Positions 1-10,699 of a stretch of DNA of 64,000 nucleotides are shown here, piece after piece (the first letter of the stretch is position 1; each line of letters starts with the position of its first letter). Where the stretch lies: positions 682,001 through 746,000 of the forward strand of contig JAINUG010000108.1 of NCBI GenBank assembly GCA_029706075.1. The letters run 5' to 3'. The DNA is from Aldrovandia affinis (taxonomy: Eukaryota > Chordata > Actinopteri > Notacanthiformes > Halosauridae). The translations under genes and the position numbers were made by a program. The notes under the pieces were generated by a model. That model was given only the letters and a program-made list of their open reading frames with translations, had not been told where the DNA came from and searched no databases.

Positions 1-234
1 GGGTCAAATAAGAGTATCATTGTGCCTTACTTGAATTAACCTGTGTTTTATTATTTTTTTCAATGTCAAAGATTGGACAATTTCAGCCCTGACGTTTACA
101 TCATAGAGAAATCCTATCCCTCTAAAACAACGTTTCAAATATAAACCATGAAATCATCTTAAGTGAAACAAATGTTTTGCCTTATAATTATTGGTATATT
201 AATTATATTAACCCTGATTTGCAAAACCATCAGT
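1..234. other. Unassigned AT-rich DNA
   Basis: No open frame or repeat was recognised. Confidence 0.4.
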
Positions 235-615
235 ATAATACAGTTCCATCAGGGTAGAAATGCTTCACCATAGGATAAAGGTGATCACTCAGAATTGCTT
301 CGTATTTACTGGTGTTTACCTTTCCCCTAAAGGGTTAAGTGGACCTAAACCATGCCAGGAAAATGCACCCCACACCATAACAGAGCCGCCACAATCCTTC
401 ACCGTGGGAAACAAGCACTCAGGCCTGTAAGTTTCTTTTGGTGTGTGCCACAAATGCACTCATTGGGCTTGTTGAGAACAGGATGAAGGATGACTCATCT
501 GACCATATGACTTTTTTACACTGCTCAGTAGACCACTGCCTTTGTTCTTTGCACCACTTTACATGCAAACATGCATTTTTAGGTGTAATAAGGGGTTTAT
601 TCATTACTAGCCATA
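235..615 (-). mobile_element. Tc1-like transposon fragment, family X copy 1
   Basis: Read on the minus strand, 604-419 gives the middle of a Tc1-type transposase, including HVKWCKEQRQWSTEQ and the first catalytic motif VIWSDESSF. The frame then degenerates, but tggcatggtttaggtccact and catcctatggtgaagcattt, words shared with the copies at 3.5 and 7.5 kb, carry the match down to about 235. Neither terminal inverted repeat was found, so both ends are truncated. The reading frame is shifted after the catalytic motif, so the copy is dead. Confidence 0.75.
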
Positions 616-992
616 GTAGCTAAAATAATGGACGGACACAAAATACAGAATGTCCTTACATTTTGGGAAACTTTTTTTTTTTATCTAACGTTAATGTTGC
701 AGTGTGTAGGCAGCTACAGGAAACCATTCCTTACGGTAACCATCTTGTGGGCAATTTTGTGAAGTGTGAGCTGGCCGTGAGGCTCCTGTTGAAAAAGGGG
801 GTTAATGCTGTAATGCTGTTAGCCCAGGGTGGTACACCTTCATATCATTGTGGCCATATAATTTCTATGTAAATATTCCTGTTTCTGTGAATTTTTTACC
901 AACCACTTTTATAGAAATGATTTAAAATGAGCCTCAGTTATTACCTATTGTTGCCACAAAATGTATTAGGAAATACTGGGTACCCTATATAC
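616..992. other. Unassigned intergenic DNA
   Basis: No open frame with protein signature and no repeat recognised. The last 8 bases (985-992) are the left target-site duplication of the next element. Confidence 0.4.
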
Positions 993-1267
993 CAGGGGTG
1001 GGTGTATGCAGGTTTTTGTTTCTACCAATTACACTGGCTCAATTAGCTAATGAGTTGGATACGCCATTGCTGGTTCACTTGTAGATTAGATCACAGTAAC
1101 ATGTTTCATATGGGAACACAAGAACAGTCTTCAGCTGTCATTCATGAGCTTATAAAGAAATGTAGCTAAAATGTCAGATCACGTAAATGATTGTACTAAT
1201 TAAATAATTAAAAGCAGAAGTTGGCATGAAGTCCAGAAATGGATATGGCCCTCCTTGCCCACCCCTG
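993..1267 (+). mobile_element. Short non-autonomous hAT element (MITE), copy 1
   Basis: Ends are inverted repeats (caggggtggg at the left, cccacccctg at the right). The element is flanked by a perfect 8-bp target-site duplication, ctatatac, at 985-992 and 1268-1275, diagnostic of hAT transposition. It is 275 bp with no coding capacity. A second copy lies inverted at 9804-10097; the two share long stretches such as the aattagctaa and tgacattttagct words. Confidence 0.88.
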
Positions 1268-1275
1268 CTATATAC

Positions 1276-2188
1276 CATACTTACTTGGAACGTATTATCT
1301 TATTACAATTTCTAAACATGTAATGTTTCATATTATTGTGATTTGTTACCAATTCATTACCTTTTAGTTTCATAGAAATTGTTAAAATAATGACCAGTTA
1401 GTACTAATTATTACATCATACTTCCTTAGTATATAGTAGGCAATTAACATACCATAAAATAAAGTGCAACCCAGAAAGTCATGACTCAATATTTCATATA
1501 TTTTATGAATACAGAGCTGGGTGGAATGCCACAACCACTCTCTTATGCCACATCTCAAATATGTAGTCAGTTACAGTAACACTTTATAGAGTTTCTTATT
1601 TTGATGTATAATATGAAATGTGGCAAGCCACCTTGAAGTTGTTATTTTGATATAATTGTAATGTTACTACAGTTGTCTGCTTCCTATAGTAAAAAGTATT
1701 GGTAGACATGAATAATATATTTTTGTGTGTTTATAACAAGCTCTTTGTATTTGCTTTTCTTATTGAAAGTATCCAATGCTTTCCTGAAAGTCTGTTCTAG
1801 GAGTCCTATTTTCTTGACTATTTATGTATTTATTTAGCAGACATTCCTATCCAAAGAATCTTAGAAGGGCTATCATGGCAAGATATAGTAAATGGATATC
1901 CCAGGAATGACAAGAACATAGATACAGACCAGCCAATAAAATAGTGATCACATTAACTCCCCACCCCTCCTACCAATGCATGCCTGACCAATTTGGTCAC
2001 TGCACATCACTGATAATTATGTGTTACTCCATTTGTTATTTGCCTCTGGCAACTTATTGGCTGGGGCACACGTGGTCAAAACCTGGTTTACTCTCATCTC
2101 AGCAAATGCACAACAGAAGAATATTTATAAGTTCCATTCATGATCTATAGAACACATGATCAGCATTCAGTATCCTATTATTAAAACA
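1276..2188. other. Unassigned AT-rich intergenic DNA
   Basis: No gene, RNA or dispersed repeat recognised. An open frame at 1944-2150 has no protein signature. Confidence 0.4.
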
Positions 2189-2384
2189 GTGTGGTAGTGT
2201 GTGTGGTATAATGGTTAGGGAACTGGGCTTGTAACATTAAGGTTGCAGGTTCAATCCCCAGGTGGGACACTGCCGTTGTACCCTTGAGCAAGGTACTTAA
2301 CCTGGATTGTATGTAAAGAAATGTAAACTGTAAGTCACTTTGGATAAGAGCGTCTGCTAAATGCCTAATAATGTAATGTAATGT
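2189..2384 (+). repeat. tRNA-derived SINE with UnaL2-like tail
   Basis: The head has RNA polymerase III promoter boxes: an A box within tggtataatggttaggga and a B box in ggttgcaggttcaatcccc. The body contains gtacccttgagcaaggtact. The tail holds a stem-loop with a ggata loop (cactttggataagagcg, 2336-2352), then tctgctaaatg and a taatg repeat. That tail matches the 3' stem-loop known from eel UnaL2 and its partner SINEs, which lets the SINE use the LINE reverse transcriptase. A short taaaaca flanks both sides and may be the target-site duplication. Confidence 0.88.
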
Positions 2385-3133
2385 AAAACATAAGTTCCAC
2401 ATGATTGTCTAAAAATATATTATTCTCATTAAGATTATTTAGATTGACCACATCCTGGTTCTTCCGGAAACCATTTGGTTAATTAAGGCTATAAATTCTA
2501 GTTTCACAGTTCTTGATATTATGAGACAAATGATAGACATTCACATTACACAATTGTCATTTGAATGTGTTCTCGTGAAAGACTGTTATTCAATTAAATA
2601 TGAAACCCAAATCAAGCCCAACAATGCAGCCATGTGCTTTTAATTTCCCAAGAAGGTGCATCAATACTCTGGGATGAAGTCTACTGCATGATAGAGATCA
2701 ATACCAGCAGTTACCCTGCACAACAAGAAGACTAATTTGGTCCCGATTTGGCTTTCTCCTGGAGGATTTTCTGTCTCTGGATCCCACTCTAAATGGATGA
2801 GACCACTGGCATGCCACAATTTACCCAAAGGTGTTGAGCTGTGCAGCATGGAAGGATAGCCCCATGTCTGTTATCAGGTGGTGGCAGATACTGACATATT
2901 GATTACATGTTAGAGGGAGCATCCAACACTGGGGATTACTGTGGTGCACTGAGTCCCACATTTTTATCCAGAATGTTTTCTCATTCCATCACCCTTTCCA
3001 ATCTGCTGTAGAGGTAATTTGCTGTAGAGGTAAGTTAAAAATAATAATATAGCCTCAATTCAATATGACCACCATTCATTATGGTCTTAAAAAAATTATA
3101 TACAGTATATATACTGTATATACATACATATAC
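2385..3133. other. Unassigned intergenic DNA with a local duplication
   Basis: No recognised gene. The words ctgctgtagaggtaa and ttgctgtagaggtaa at about 3002-3031 form a tiny tandem duplication. A minus-strand open frame at 2661-2849 has no known motif. 3090-3133 is a TA/CA-rich simple sequence. Confidence 0.4.
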
Positions 3134-3534
3134 AAGTTAATGTCAAAATAAAGGAAACACTTCAGTAAATGATGGATGAGACCTCATTTCTGTCAGCTGG
3201 AGTTCCTCATCTTACCTCTGCATTAGCTCCTCCCCATGATGTTCCAGGCTCTTAGAGGCTACCAGCTATAATAAATGACTGTCATATACCTATCCTCCAA
3301 TTGGCACTGTGCTTCAGCTGCTTCCTTCATGCAGTTCCTATAGCACTTCATATAAGAATTTAGGCTTCCATTGTTACCAATCTTTCATCATTCAATCATA
3401 ATTTATTGTCAATGACATACTTTGCATGCTAAAATAGAAAATTGGATAGATTGCTGACATCAATGTTGTACCAATAATTTCAGACTGTCTTCCATCCATA
3501 ACATGGCTGATAATAATATAGCTATATGCCATAT
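3134..3534 (+). repeat. Isolated Tc1-like terminal repeat and unassigned DNA
   Basis: The segment from 3134 (tgtcaaaataaaggaaacac) resembles the terminal inverted repeat of Tc1 family X, which recurs at 3535 and, reversed, at 51656-51681. No transposase follows before 3535, so this looks like a separated end. The remainder is not recognised. Confidence 0.45.
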
Positions 3535-3959
3535 ACAGGTAACTAACAAAATAAAGGAAACACCTGAGTAACTGACGGGTTCTGGTGACTCTGTTTTGGT
3601 CTGGGGTACATTTTCCTGGCATGGTTTAGGTCCACTAAACTGCTTAGGGGGCAAGGTAAGTGACAATAAATACAAAGTCAGTAATTACCTTCATCCTATG
3701 GTGAAGCATTTCTATTGTAATGGGAATGGTTTCTTCCAGGGCACGAGTGGTCACTAAATGGTTTCATGAGCATGAAAATTATGTAAGCCATATACCATGG
3801 CTTGTTGATCTCAAACAGTTGAACTTATGGGAGATTCTGAAGCATTGCCCGAGACAGCGTTTTACACCACCATCAACAGAACACCAAATTATGGAATTTC
3901 TCATGGAAGAATGTGCATCCCTCCAATAGAGTTCCAGACACTTGTAAAATCTATGTCAG
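3535..3959 (+). mobile_element. Tc1-like transposon, family X copy 2, internally deleted
   Basis: Starts with the family X end (acaggtaactaacaaaataa) and passes almost at once into the middle of the transposase (tggcatggtttaggtccact), so the N-terminal DNA-binding half is deleted. The 3' part matches the copy at 7.5 kb (gagacagcgttttacacc, ggaagaatgtgcatccctcc). Several in-frame stops are present. The match stops at about 3959, next to the head of a SINE. Confidence 0.72.
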
Positions 3960-4365
3960 GAGCCTTGTGTGGAATAACGGTAAAAGCATTCACCTGGATT
4001 ACAGGTTGCCCACTGTGTCCGCAGTTCGAAAACCCAGCTGCACCAGCCCGGCTCTGGCCAGGAGCCCCGCCCGAGGCAGCGATTGGCTGTTTGCCCCAGG
4101 AGGGAGGGGAGGGAAAGCCGGCACAAGCTCGCCGAGAAGTGCGAAGGGCATCTCCATAAGACAGGTGGGTGAGTTCCGTCTCGGAGGATGCAGATCATTG
4201 CCAGCCTGGGGTATTATCTTGTTCCGTAGTGATGGGCGGTGGGCGCGGACACGGGGAGAACGCAAACTCCACACAGAAAGGGGAGGGTGAATCGAAAGAA
4301 ATAGAGGGTACAATTGGCCAAGGCTAAGGTAGTGATTTTTGATTACTTGGGGATAAAAAAAACCA
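3960..4365 (+). repeat. GC-rich tRNA-derived SINE, family S2 copy with tRNA-like head
   Basis: The head has an A-box-like tggaataacggtaaaagc and a B-box-like cgcagttcgaaaaccc. The GC-rich body (4040-4250) matches, on the opposite strand, the element at 58347-58679: both contain gccccaggga/gccccaggag, a gggagggaaagcc word, and tctcggagga followed by a ttgccag word. The tail ends in an A-rich run near 4363. Its GC content stands out sharply from the surroundings. Open frames here (3913-4290 and the minus strand) are by-products of the GC-rich repeat. Confidence 0.75.
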
Positions 4366-4479
4366 TGTTGAATTAAAATGACAAAGACCGCCCCTGCCCT
4401 GCCTTCCTCCCTCTGACCGTACAACATCCTCTGGCGTTGTATTTTAAACTGCAAATTTTTATTTTACAGCATAATGTAG

Positions 4480-4602
4480 GCCATACTACCACAACAAAAA
4501 ACAAATGTGCTGTAGGCCTATGTAGATTGGTCATCAATCAATCGGTCAATCAATCAATTGTGTTCATCAAATCAATCAGTCATGTAGCTTTCCCGCAGCA
4601 CC
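4480..4602 (+). promoter_or_regulatory. Possible promoter of the orphan exon at 4603
   Basis: Contains an inverted CCAAT box at 4525-4530 and a row of caat/atcaatc words up to 4585, ending in a Kozak-like context. No TATA box was seen. The call depends wholly on whether the exon at 4603-4664 is real. Confidence 0.22.
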
Positions 4603-4664
4603 ATGGCGACATTCACAAAGTCTCTCCGACAAATATGTAGTTTCGCCGGTGCATTGAACAAAAC
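4603..4664 (+). CDS. Possible first coding exon of an unidentified gene (mitochondrial presequence-like)
   Basis: An ATG in a near-ideal context (agcaccATGGcg, A at -3 and G at +4) opens 20 codons plus 2 bases reading MATFTKSLRQICSFAGALNK. A splice-donor-like aaacgtgagc follows, with its GT at 4665. The peptide has basic residues, no acidic ones and an amphipathic look, as mitochondrial targeting sequences do. An inverted CCAAT box (gattgg, 4525-4530) and further caat motifs lie 40-80 bases upstream, and the following DNA holds the agctagctaacgttagc type of sequence common in teleost first introns. I do not recognise the gene. No downstream exon continuing in the required phase was found, so this may be a lost gene's exon, a gene with distant exons, or chance. 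A candidate acceptor near 6724 would read into a stop in that phase. Confidence 0.33.
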
Positions 4665-4820
4665 GTGAGCTTTTATTACAACCAGATAAAGTTCAAAATT
4701 CAGTCATTTGTGATTTAGGCTAGATAAAACATGTGTATATGCCTGACGTACGAATGTTTATTTTTGGGTGCTAAAAAATTAGCAATACAGTCCTCATCCA
4801 TCGTTAGGGCTTCTGTCACA

Positions 4821-4846
4821 GCTAGCTAGCTAGCTAACGTTAGCTA
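4821..4846. repeat. agct-type palindromic simple repeat
   Basis: A gctagctagctagctaacg run followed by ttagcta, self-complementary. Such words are common in teleost 5' flanks and first introns. Confidence 0.6.
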
Positions 4847-5070
4847 TTGATACTGATAATGACACTAACGTCAGTTCAAACTGCTTTATCGTTTTTTTTT
4901 TTTAAAAAGTCGTTTTAGAGGTAGTTTACATTGACTCACTTAATAGTATACTGTATATATTTATTTTTTTAACACGAAACGTCACTCTAGTCTAGCTAAC
5001 TATGCGGTGCTCACTGCTCAAACGCTGCTACCGTCGAGGGGAGATTATTTCGATCTATTCAGTTAGTGAC

Positions 5071-5420
5071 GTATACCAGGGCCTTCTCGAAGGCTCCGAA
5101 GTGGCCCAAATGTATTGAAAAAATGTCCCACCCACTACAAATCAAAATATGATTGGCTAATCCACCTGTCATTCCATACATCTGACCTAATGCACTTGAA
5201 TGGCAGAGGCCTTCAGTCCTACTACTGAAGGCTTTAAGGTGACACAGTAGGTAGATTGTTCTACCCAGAAACGACCAAAATAAAAAAGCTGATTGGCCCT
5301 TTTTTCTTTTCACTTAAAATTCACTTTTTTCAGAAACAAAATAAATCATGAGATGAGACGCTGATGACAGAGATATTGTTTAACATTAAAGGAATAAAAA
5401 ACAAATACATTATATTGTGA
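5071..5420. repeat. Dispersed repeat, probably the end of a hAT-type transposon
   Basis: Sequence of the type gggccttctcgaaggctccg, cccacccactacaaatcaaa and gaacggccttcagtcc-like words through aaataaatcatgagatgaga resembles a repeat I remember from other teleost loci, linked to zinc-finger MYM/hAT transposases. No inverted end or target-site duplication could be matched, so the class is uncertain. Confidence 0.3.
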
Positions 5421-5499
5421 TTTAATGGATTTTACATTTTTCATTTTATTATATTTTCTTAGGCCTGGATGGTTCCCCACTGCTTTATAGATATGTATT

Positions 5500-6530
5500 T
5501 ATATATATTCTTTCCCCCCAAAATAGATGTCACAAATATTCACACACTTTAATTATTTTTAATCAAATCCAACAAAAATAAATTTGCATTACCATTTTAC
5601 TTTTTAAAATTGATCTCAAACCGCCCATGGCTTCCTGGGTTACTGGGGTATAAAAATGAGGCAACATACATGTAAAATTAATTAGTCATCCATCACCATG
5701 GGGAAAGGCAATGAACTCTCAGAATAAACAAGACAAAGGGTTGTTGACCTTCACAGGTCATGATGGTTACAAGGAGATTGTTACAAACAAATGAAAGGCA
5801 ATATACTCTCAGAAGAAACAAGACAAAGTGTTGTTGACCTTCACCAGTCATGATAGTTACAAGGAGATCGTTACAAACAAATAAATAAAAAAACTAAAGA
5901 TACCACTTTCCACTATTAGATCAATAATTAATAAGTTTAAAACCACTGCAACAGTAGTAAACCTGCCTGGTAGAGGATGCAAGTGCATCTCGCTCCCACA
6001 CACAGTGAGGCAGATGGTTTGGGAGGCAAAGAAAAATATAAGGGCCACCTTCAGAGATCTTTGTTGCATCTTGGGGACAAAAAGTCTCCAAATCTACCAT
6101 CAGATGCCACCCCAAGCCAATTGAATTTTTGACAACATTGCCTGAAAATAGCCTCTCTTGAAGGAAATACACAAAAATAAGCATCTGGAATTTGATAAAC
6201 GCAATGGGAATTGTGTGCAATGGTTAGGTAGGACCTAAATGTCGCGTTTTGAAGGAGGAAATGTATGTTAAAAGAACATCATACCTATGGTGAAATATGG
6301 TGGTAGGTCTTTAATGTTAAGGGGTTGATTTGCATCTACTGGTCCTGGGGCTCTTTTTAAGGTCAATGGAATCATGGACTCCAACAAGTACCAAGGCAAT
6401 TTGGTCAAATAATACAATGTATAATTTTTTTGGAGCATACAATATACCTCATTACCTGTACTGTTTATTTTATACAACCTTCTTTGCTAATCTTTATCAA
6501 GGATGTAAATGATTTTGGAGGGTACTGTAT
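5500..6530 (+). mobile_element. Tc1-like transposon, family Z, degenerate
   Basis: Follows a Tc1 transposase from end to end on the + strand. An ATG context at 5698 (caccatggggaaaggcaa) is followed by the helix-turn-helix part, a linker encoding TVVNLPGRG-like residues at 5950-5980, cttggggacaaaaagtctcc at about 6070, and the central NIIPMVKYGGRSLML segment at about 6276-6330. That segment continues to FASTGPGAL and KVNGIMDSNKYQ, and the copy ends in ggatgtaaatgattttggag at 6500-6525. The last catalytic region is deleted between about 6410 and 6480, and stops and frameshifts occur throughout. It carries a 90-bp tandem duplication at 5704-5883. Ends are approximate. Confidence 0.75.
5704..5883 (+). 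repeat. 90-bp tandem duplication inside the Tc1 transposase
   Basis: Two adjacent 90-base units, 5704-5793 and 5794-5883, both start aaaggcaat and end ttacaaacaaat plus one or two bases. They differ at roughly a tenth of positions. The length is an exact multiple of three, duplicating about 30 codons of the N-terminal DNA-binding region. Confidence 0.9.
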
Positions 6531-7519
6531 GTTCATTTATTTTTTATTTACTTATATTTTCTCAGTGATCCATGAACTTGTACCTTCCTTTAGAAAGACA
6601 GTTGTTGTTATTGTTGTATTTCAACACATCATAATCACCGTACTGTGGCCCACAGTATTTTAAGTAATACATTTACACAAAGTATCTAAACTAAAATGGC
6701 CTGTCTCTGGTTTGTCCCTGACAGACCTTGGTGGAGCTGAGAATGAGTACCAAACTCAACTCTTTTGTTATTGCATGTCAGTGATACTGCTTAGATATTC
6801 AGCGCTTGGTTGCAGGAAGAGAGAGTTTTCCCGGAGGACATATCTTGAGGCTGTCTCCCTCTCCATGCACAAGATTTGTCATCCACAGTTAACGGTTGTT
6901 TATGTGGAAAAATGTCAGAGTTGGGCTGTTACACCTCAAATTACAAAGAGGGCCCTGCAATTACTTACCAGATGACTCTCATCTTGTCACGTTCCATGTC
7001 CTTTCCATTACTTTAGGGCTTTGAAATGTGCATTATAATTATCTGTTGGAAGTAGGTAGGTATCCCAAATTCCAATGTATTTATTCCCTTGAATTGTGAA
7101 ATACCTGCAAAATGGATATGTTGTGCAACACAACTTAATGTTGCATTTTTATTTTGCATTTATTTATCAGTCAGTCATTATCCTGTAACCACTGACCTGG
7201 TTGGTAAAATGTTGGATATTGGTGGATATAGTGGGCGATGGACACCATCAGAGGCCAACTCAGAAGCACATTGTTTATTATACTCTAATCAATACACTGC
7301 TGCTAATCCATCAGTAGCCAATCTCACAAACAATATCACATTGGTCAGCAACTGGAGTGTTAGAATTTGTGCCAATCAAATTTGTGCCAAAACAGATTTT
7401 GTGGCTAACAACAGTCAGTTGGATTTATGTCAACTACCAGCATTAGCACATTATTGGATACAGATAATATTATCACATGTGACTATTTTGACATATTTTG
7501 ACAGTTTTTTGACATTAGG
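6531..7519. other. Unassigned intergenic DNA
   Basis: Contains a 148-codon open frame at 7089-7535 and an 87-codon frame at 6712-6975, neither with a recognisable domain. An acceptor-like tttgtccctgacag precedes acctt at about 6724. Nothing here is firm enough to call a gene. Confidence 0.35.
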
Positions 7520-7930
7520 TGCTTCCTTCATTTAGTTCCTGTAGCATTCCTATGGTGATGCATTTCTATCCTGATGTAAGTGGTCTCTTCCTGGATGACA
7601 ATGCCCCATCCACAGGACAAGAGTGGTCACTTAATGGTTTGATGAGCATGGAAATGATTTAAAGTATATGCCATAGCCTCAGTTACCAGATCTCAACCCA
7701 ATTTGGGAGATTCTAGAACGGCACCTGAGACAGCATTTTACACCCGTATTAACAAAACACCAAATTATGGATTTCTTGTGGAAGGATGGCGCTGCATCCC
7801 TCCAATAGAGTTCAGACACTAGAATATATGGCAAGGCGCATTGAAGCTGTTCTGGTGGCTTGTGGTGGCACAAGGGCTTATCAAGACACTTTATGTTGGT
7901 TTTGCCTTTATTTTGCCAGTTACCTGTATA
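7520..7930 (+). mobile_element. Tc1-like transposon 3' part, family X copy 3
   Basis: Begins in mid-transposase (ttcctatggtgatgcatttc) and reads through the second catalytic region, tggatgacaatgccccatcc, to cctgagacagcattttacac. The C-terminus at about 7785-7900 encodes ALHPSNRVQTLEYMARRIEA and VLVACGGTRAYQ. It ends with ttttgccagttacctgtata, the family X terminal repeat. Several stops and shifts; the 5' half is missing. Confidence 0.78.
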
Positions 7931-7984
<54 letters not shown>

Positions 7985-8003
7985 TGATAATAATAATAAT
8001 AAT
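7931..8003. repeat. (AAT)n microsatellite
   Basis: About 24 units of ataat/aat with one aaaatg interruption near 7980. It starts immediately after the Tc1 end. The leucine/isoleucine-rich open frames across it are artefacts of the repeat. Confidence 0.97.
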
Positions 8004-9315
8004 GTGTCAATAGATAATGACTTCAACAGCTAGACTGGTAGATTGTACGTTTGAAGGCTTCATTTTTGTATTTTTTATTAACTAATGAAATATAATGCTT
8101 ATGTAGATACACTAAGCATCACATGCGATCATTACCAGTGATAACAGCTGGTGTCTGCACCATCAGTCCTGAACGCATTGGTCATACTCTTGCAAATCTA
8201 AACAAACCTCTGAACTGAATGTTATTTCCATTAAACGGCTATTTTTAGCACCACACAAAGCCACCAATGTTCTCAGTTGTAACCAGCAGCATGATTGTGT
8301 TATTTCAGATGCTTTACATTAACAATTGTGAGATAATATATACCTATGTTACATGGGTTAGCATGAGTTTTCTCTAGGAAGAACCAGGGACCTGAAATGT
8401 GAGGCTCCAGAGAGGTGAAAAGTTCAGTCCAGAGGAGTATGCTTTCATTGCTGCAACATTTCCGGTGCATTACATGATTATAGAGTAATGTGAACAGACT
8501 AAAAGGTTCTGCTTAAAGGACCAGCTGCGTTTTCATGGTTAATCCTTAAAGGTCACATTTTGTGATAAATTCTCAACCTGCATAAACTGAGGACATGAGC
8601 TGGAACAAAATGTGCTCTCAGGTTTTTAATAGCAATGTAATATTTTACATATAGTTTCTCCTTGTAAAGTTCCATGTTCAGTGAAAAGTTATGAAATGCT
8701 ATTCTATTTTGTGAGATGCAGTTAGGTTCTGGGACACAGTATGTGAAGTAAAAAAATGCAATATGCAGTGATAACGTAAATTGAATTAAAAATGATACTG
8801 ATCAACAACAAATTTGTTGAAAACATTTTTTTTACCTATTTTAACATTTCTTCATTTTTTGTTTGTTTTGGAATGGCCAAATGTATTTGCAGGGTTGTTA
8901 CATCACTGAAATGTCCTCCATCTATTCGGGAGAGAACAGACAAGCACACTTTCTGAAGCATATACCACTGCTTCTTTCTACTGTGCAGTCCCAGAGCTGA
9001 TCTGCACAGTCATTGCACTGGAAGATTACACTTCATGCACAGTTAGCACAGACAGACTACAGGTGCTCATCAACCAGAGGAGTTACTCTGGCATGATTAA
9101 ACAGAGACAGCCCTGTCGACTGCAACCCTCATTTCCTACCTCCCTCCCTGGGCGACGCTACAGCCAATTATGTGGCATGACCAATTATGCATGGTCAGGA
9201 TATGATACAATACTGCAGGGGACATCACTACACTGAAAACCAATGTTTTAGCAGGATGAGCTTCCATATAAATCACTGTTCAACATAGCAGAGAGAAAGC
9301 ATCATGCATTTAACA
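8004..9315. other. Unassigned intergenic DNA
   Basis: No gene or dispersed repeat recognised. The 8930-9130 stretch is slightly GC-richer and non-repetitive. Confidence 0.4.
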
Positions 9316-9612
9316 ACTTTTCCCCATTTTCCTCCACAATTTGGAATTGTCAGTTGCATTATGCTCTCGAGACTCTGCTGTGCCAACGGCACCCACACAG
9401 GGAGTACTGCATCTAAATCATGTGCATTCCTCCAATGCACTCTTCTGTAAACCAACAATTATCTTCCCCACTGCAAAATCATAAAATGCTACAGGAGAGC
9501 TTGTGCTGGTAGGGGGGAGGCACATATAACTCTGAAAACAACTGGGGGTACCTGGTGTATCATTTGAGAGGAGCCAATATAGCAATAACCCAAGGAACCC
9601 TGACCTTCGACT
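9316..9612 (-). repeat. SINE-like dispersed repeat, copy 1
   Basis: Shares order and words with 55010-55275: the ccattttcctccacaatttg type of tail, ctcgagactctgc versus ctcgagtcttctgcc, gagagcttgtgctg versus agagctagtgctg, an actgggggtac/actggggggcac word, and ggaaccctgacc. Orientation is inferred from the tail-like c/t-rich left end, which resembles the tail of the S2 SINE at 58347. Moderately degenerate. Confidence 0.6.
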
Positions 9613-9803
9613 GCATTGCATTTGTCATTTATTTACATCAATAATCTAACTGTAACTTCTATCATAACTTACACCTAATACTATTATTTTCTTACTGAAT
9701 TGATATGTGAGGGATCATTGTTACTGTTTAAATGATTTCTGGAATTAACTAATTAACTGCAATGTAACTCCTGCTACTCTAACTCCAACTACACGGTATC
9801 GAT

Positions 9804-10097
9804 CAGGGGTGGGGTGGGCCTTATCCGTTTCTGGATTTTATGCCAACTTCTGCTCTTAATGATTTAATTAGCCCAATCATTTATGTGATCTGACATTTTA
9901 GCTAAATTTCTTCATAGGCCCATGAAAGACAGCTGAAGACTTCTTGTGTTCTCATATGAAACATGTTACTGTGGTCTAATCTACAAGTGAACCAGCATCG
10001 GCGTATCCAACTAATTAGCTAATTGAGCCAGGGCAATTTGTAGAAACAGAAACCTGCATACACACCAGCCCTCCAGGACCAGAATTGCCCACCCCTG
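9804..10097 (-). mobile_element. Short non-autonomous hAT element (MITE), copy 2
   Basis: Inverted relative to the copy at 993-1267. It has caggggtggg and cccacccctg ends. The flanks gtatcgat (9796-9803) and gtatagat (10098-10105) are an 8-bp target-site duplication with one mismatch. 294 bp, non-coding. Confidence 0.86.
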
Positions 10098-10105
10098 GTA
10101 TAGAT

Positions 10106-10699
10106 GCATGATGTGTGCCCCAAAGTCTGGTTAAAATTAATATATAAATAAAAATAACATTTAGATCCCTAAAAATGAAATGTAATGTCAAATAATGTAA
10201 TAATAATCTAAGAAGTAATAAAGCTATGTCTAAATGCAGCTTTGCCTCATAATTGTCCATGGTAATTCCACAAGGCCTGGGGGTGGGAGTGTTGCCATGC
10301 ATGTGCATTAAGTAACATAGTTTCTGAGAAGTACATCATTTACCCCCTGTCCCTTCTACATGTATATGTATGCCAGGGAAACACCCATTTGTATGTGTCT
10401 GTGTTTATAATTTCACAAGGATACAAAGTAGGAATCCGTTTAAAAACAAAAAATACGTTTTTACACGTTAGGGAGAATATTGGGATGTAAGGGAGGGTGG
10501 GCGGGTGGGTTCCAGTGGAAGGAAACATCTGTCATTCAAAAAATAAAACAAAAACATAATTTGCCTCTAATTAGAATTAACCAACACAGGGAACAAAGAA
10601 ACAAGAAAGGAAAGATTTTTTTATTTTGAAATCTGAAAATATCAAAATTGCTTGCAAAATTACAGCAATGCCTAGCCTTTTAAGGGGCATCACCTTGAT
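10106..10699. other. Unassigned intergenic DNA
   Basis: No recognised gene; the minus-strand open frames 10015-10308 and 10340-10528 have no domain signature. Confidence 0.4.

Noticed and set aside
2201-2275. A functional tRNA gene
   Set aside because: A and B boxes are present, but the sequence does not fold as a full cloverleaf and continues into a SINE body and tail.
3827-4454. Pro/Gly/Arg-rich frames of 110-151 codons on both strands
   Set aside because: Produced by the GC-rich SINE body; not a gene.
6712-6780. A second exon joining the orphan exon at 4603
   Set aside because: The acceptor-like site near 6724 would read into a stop within five codons in the required phase.
7089-7535. 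148-codon + strand open frame
   Set aside because: No recognisable domain, weak codon pattern, AT-rich, and no splice or promoter context; most likely chance.
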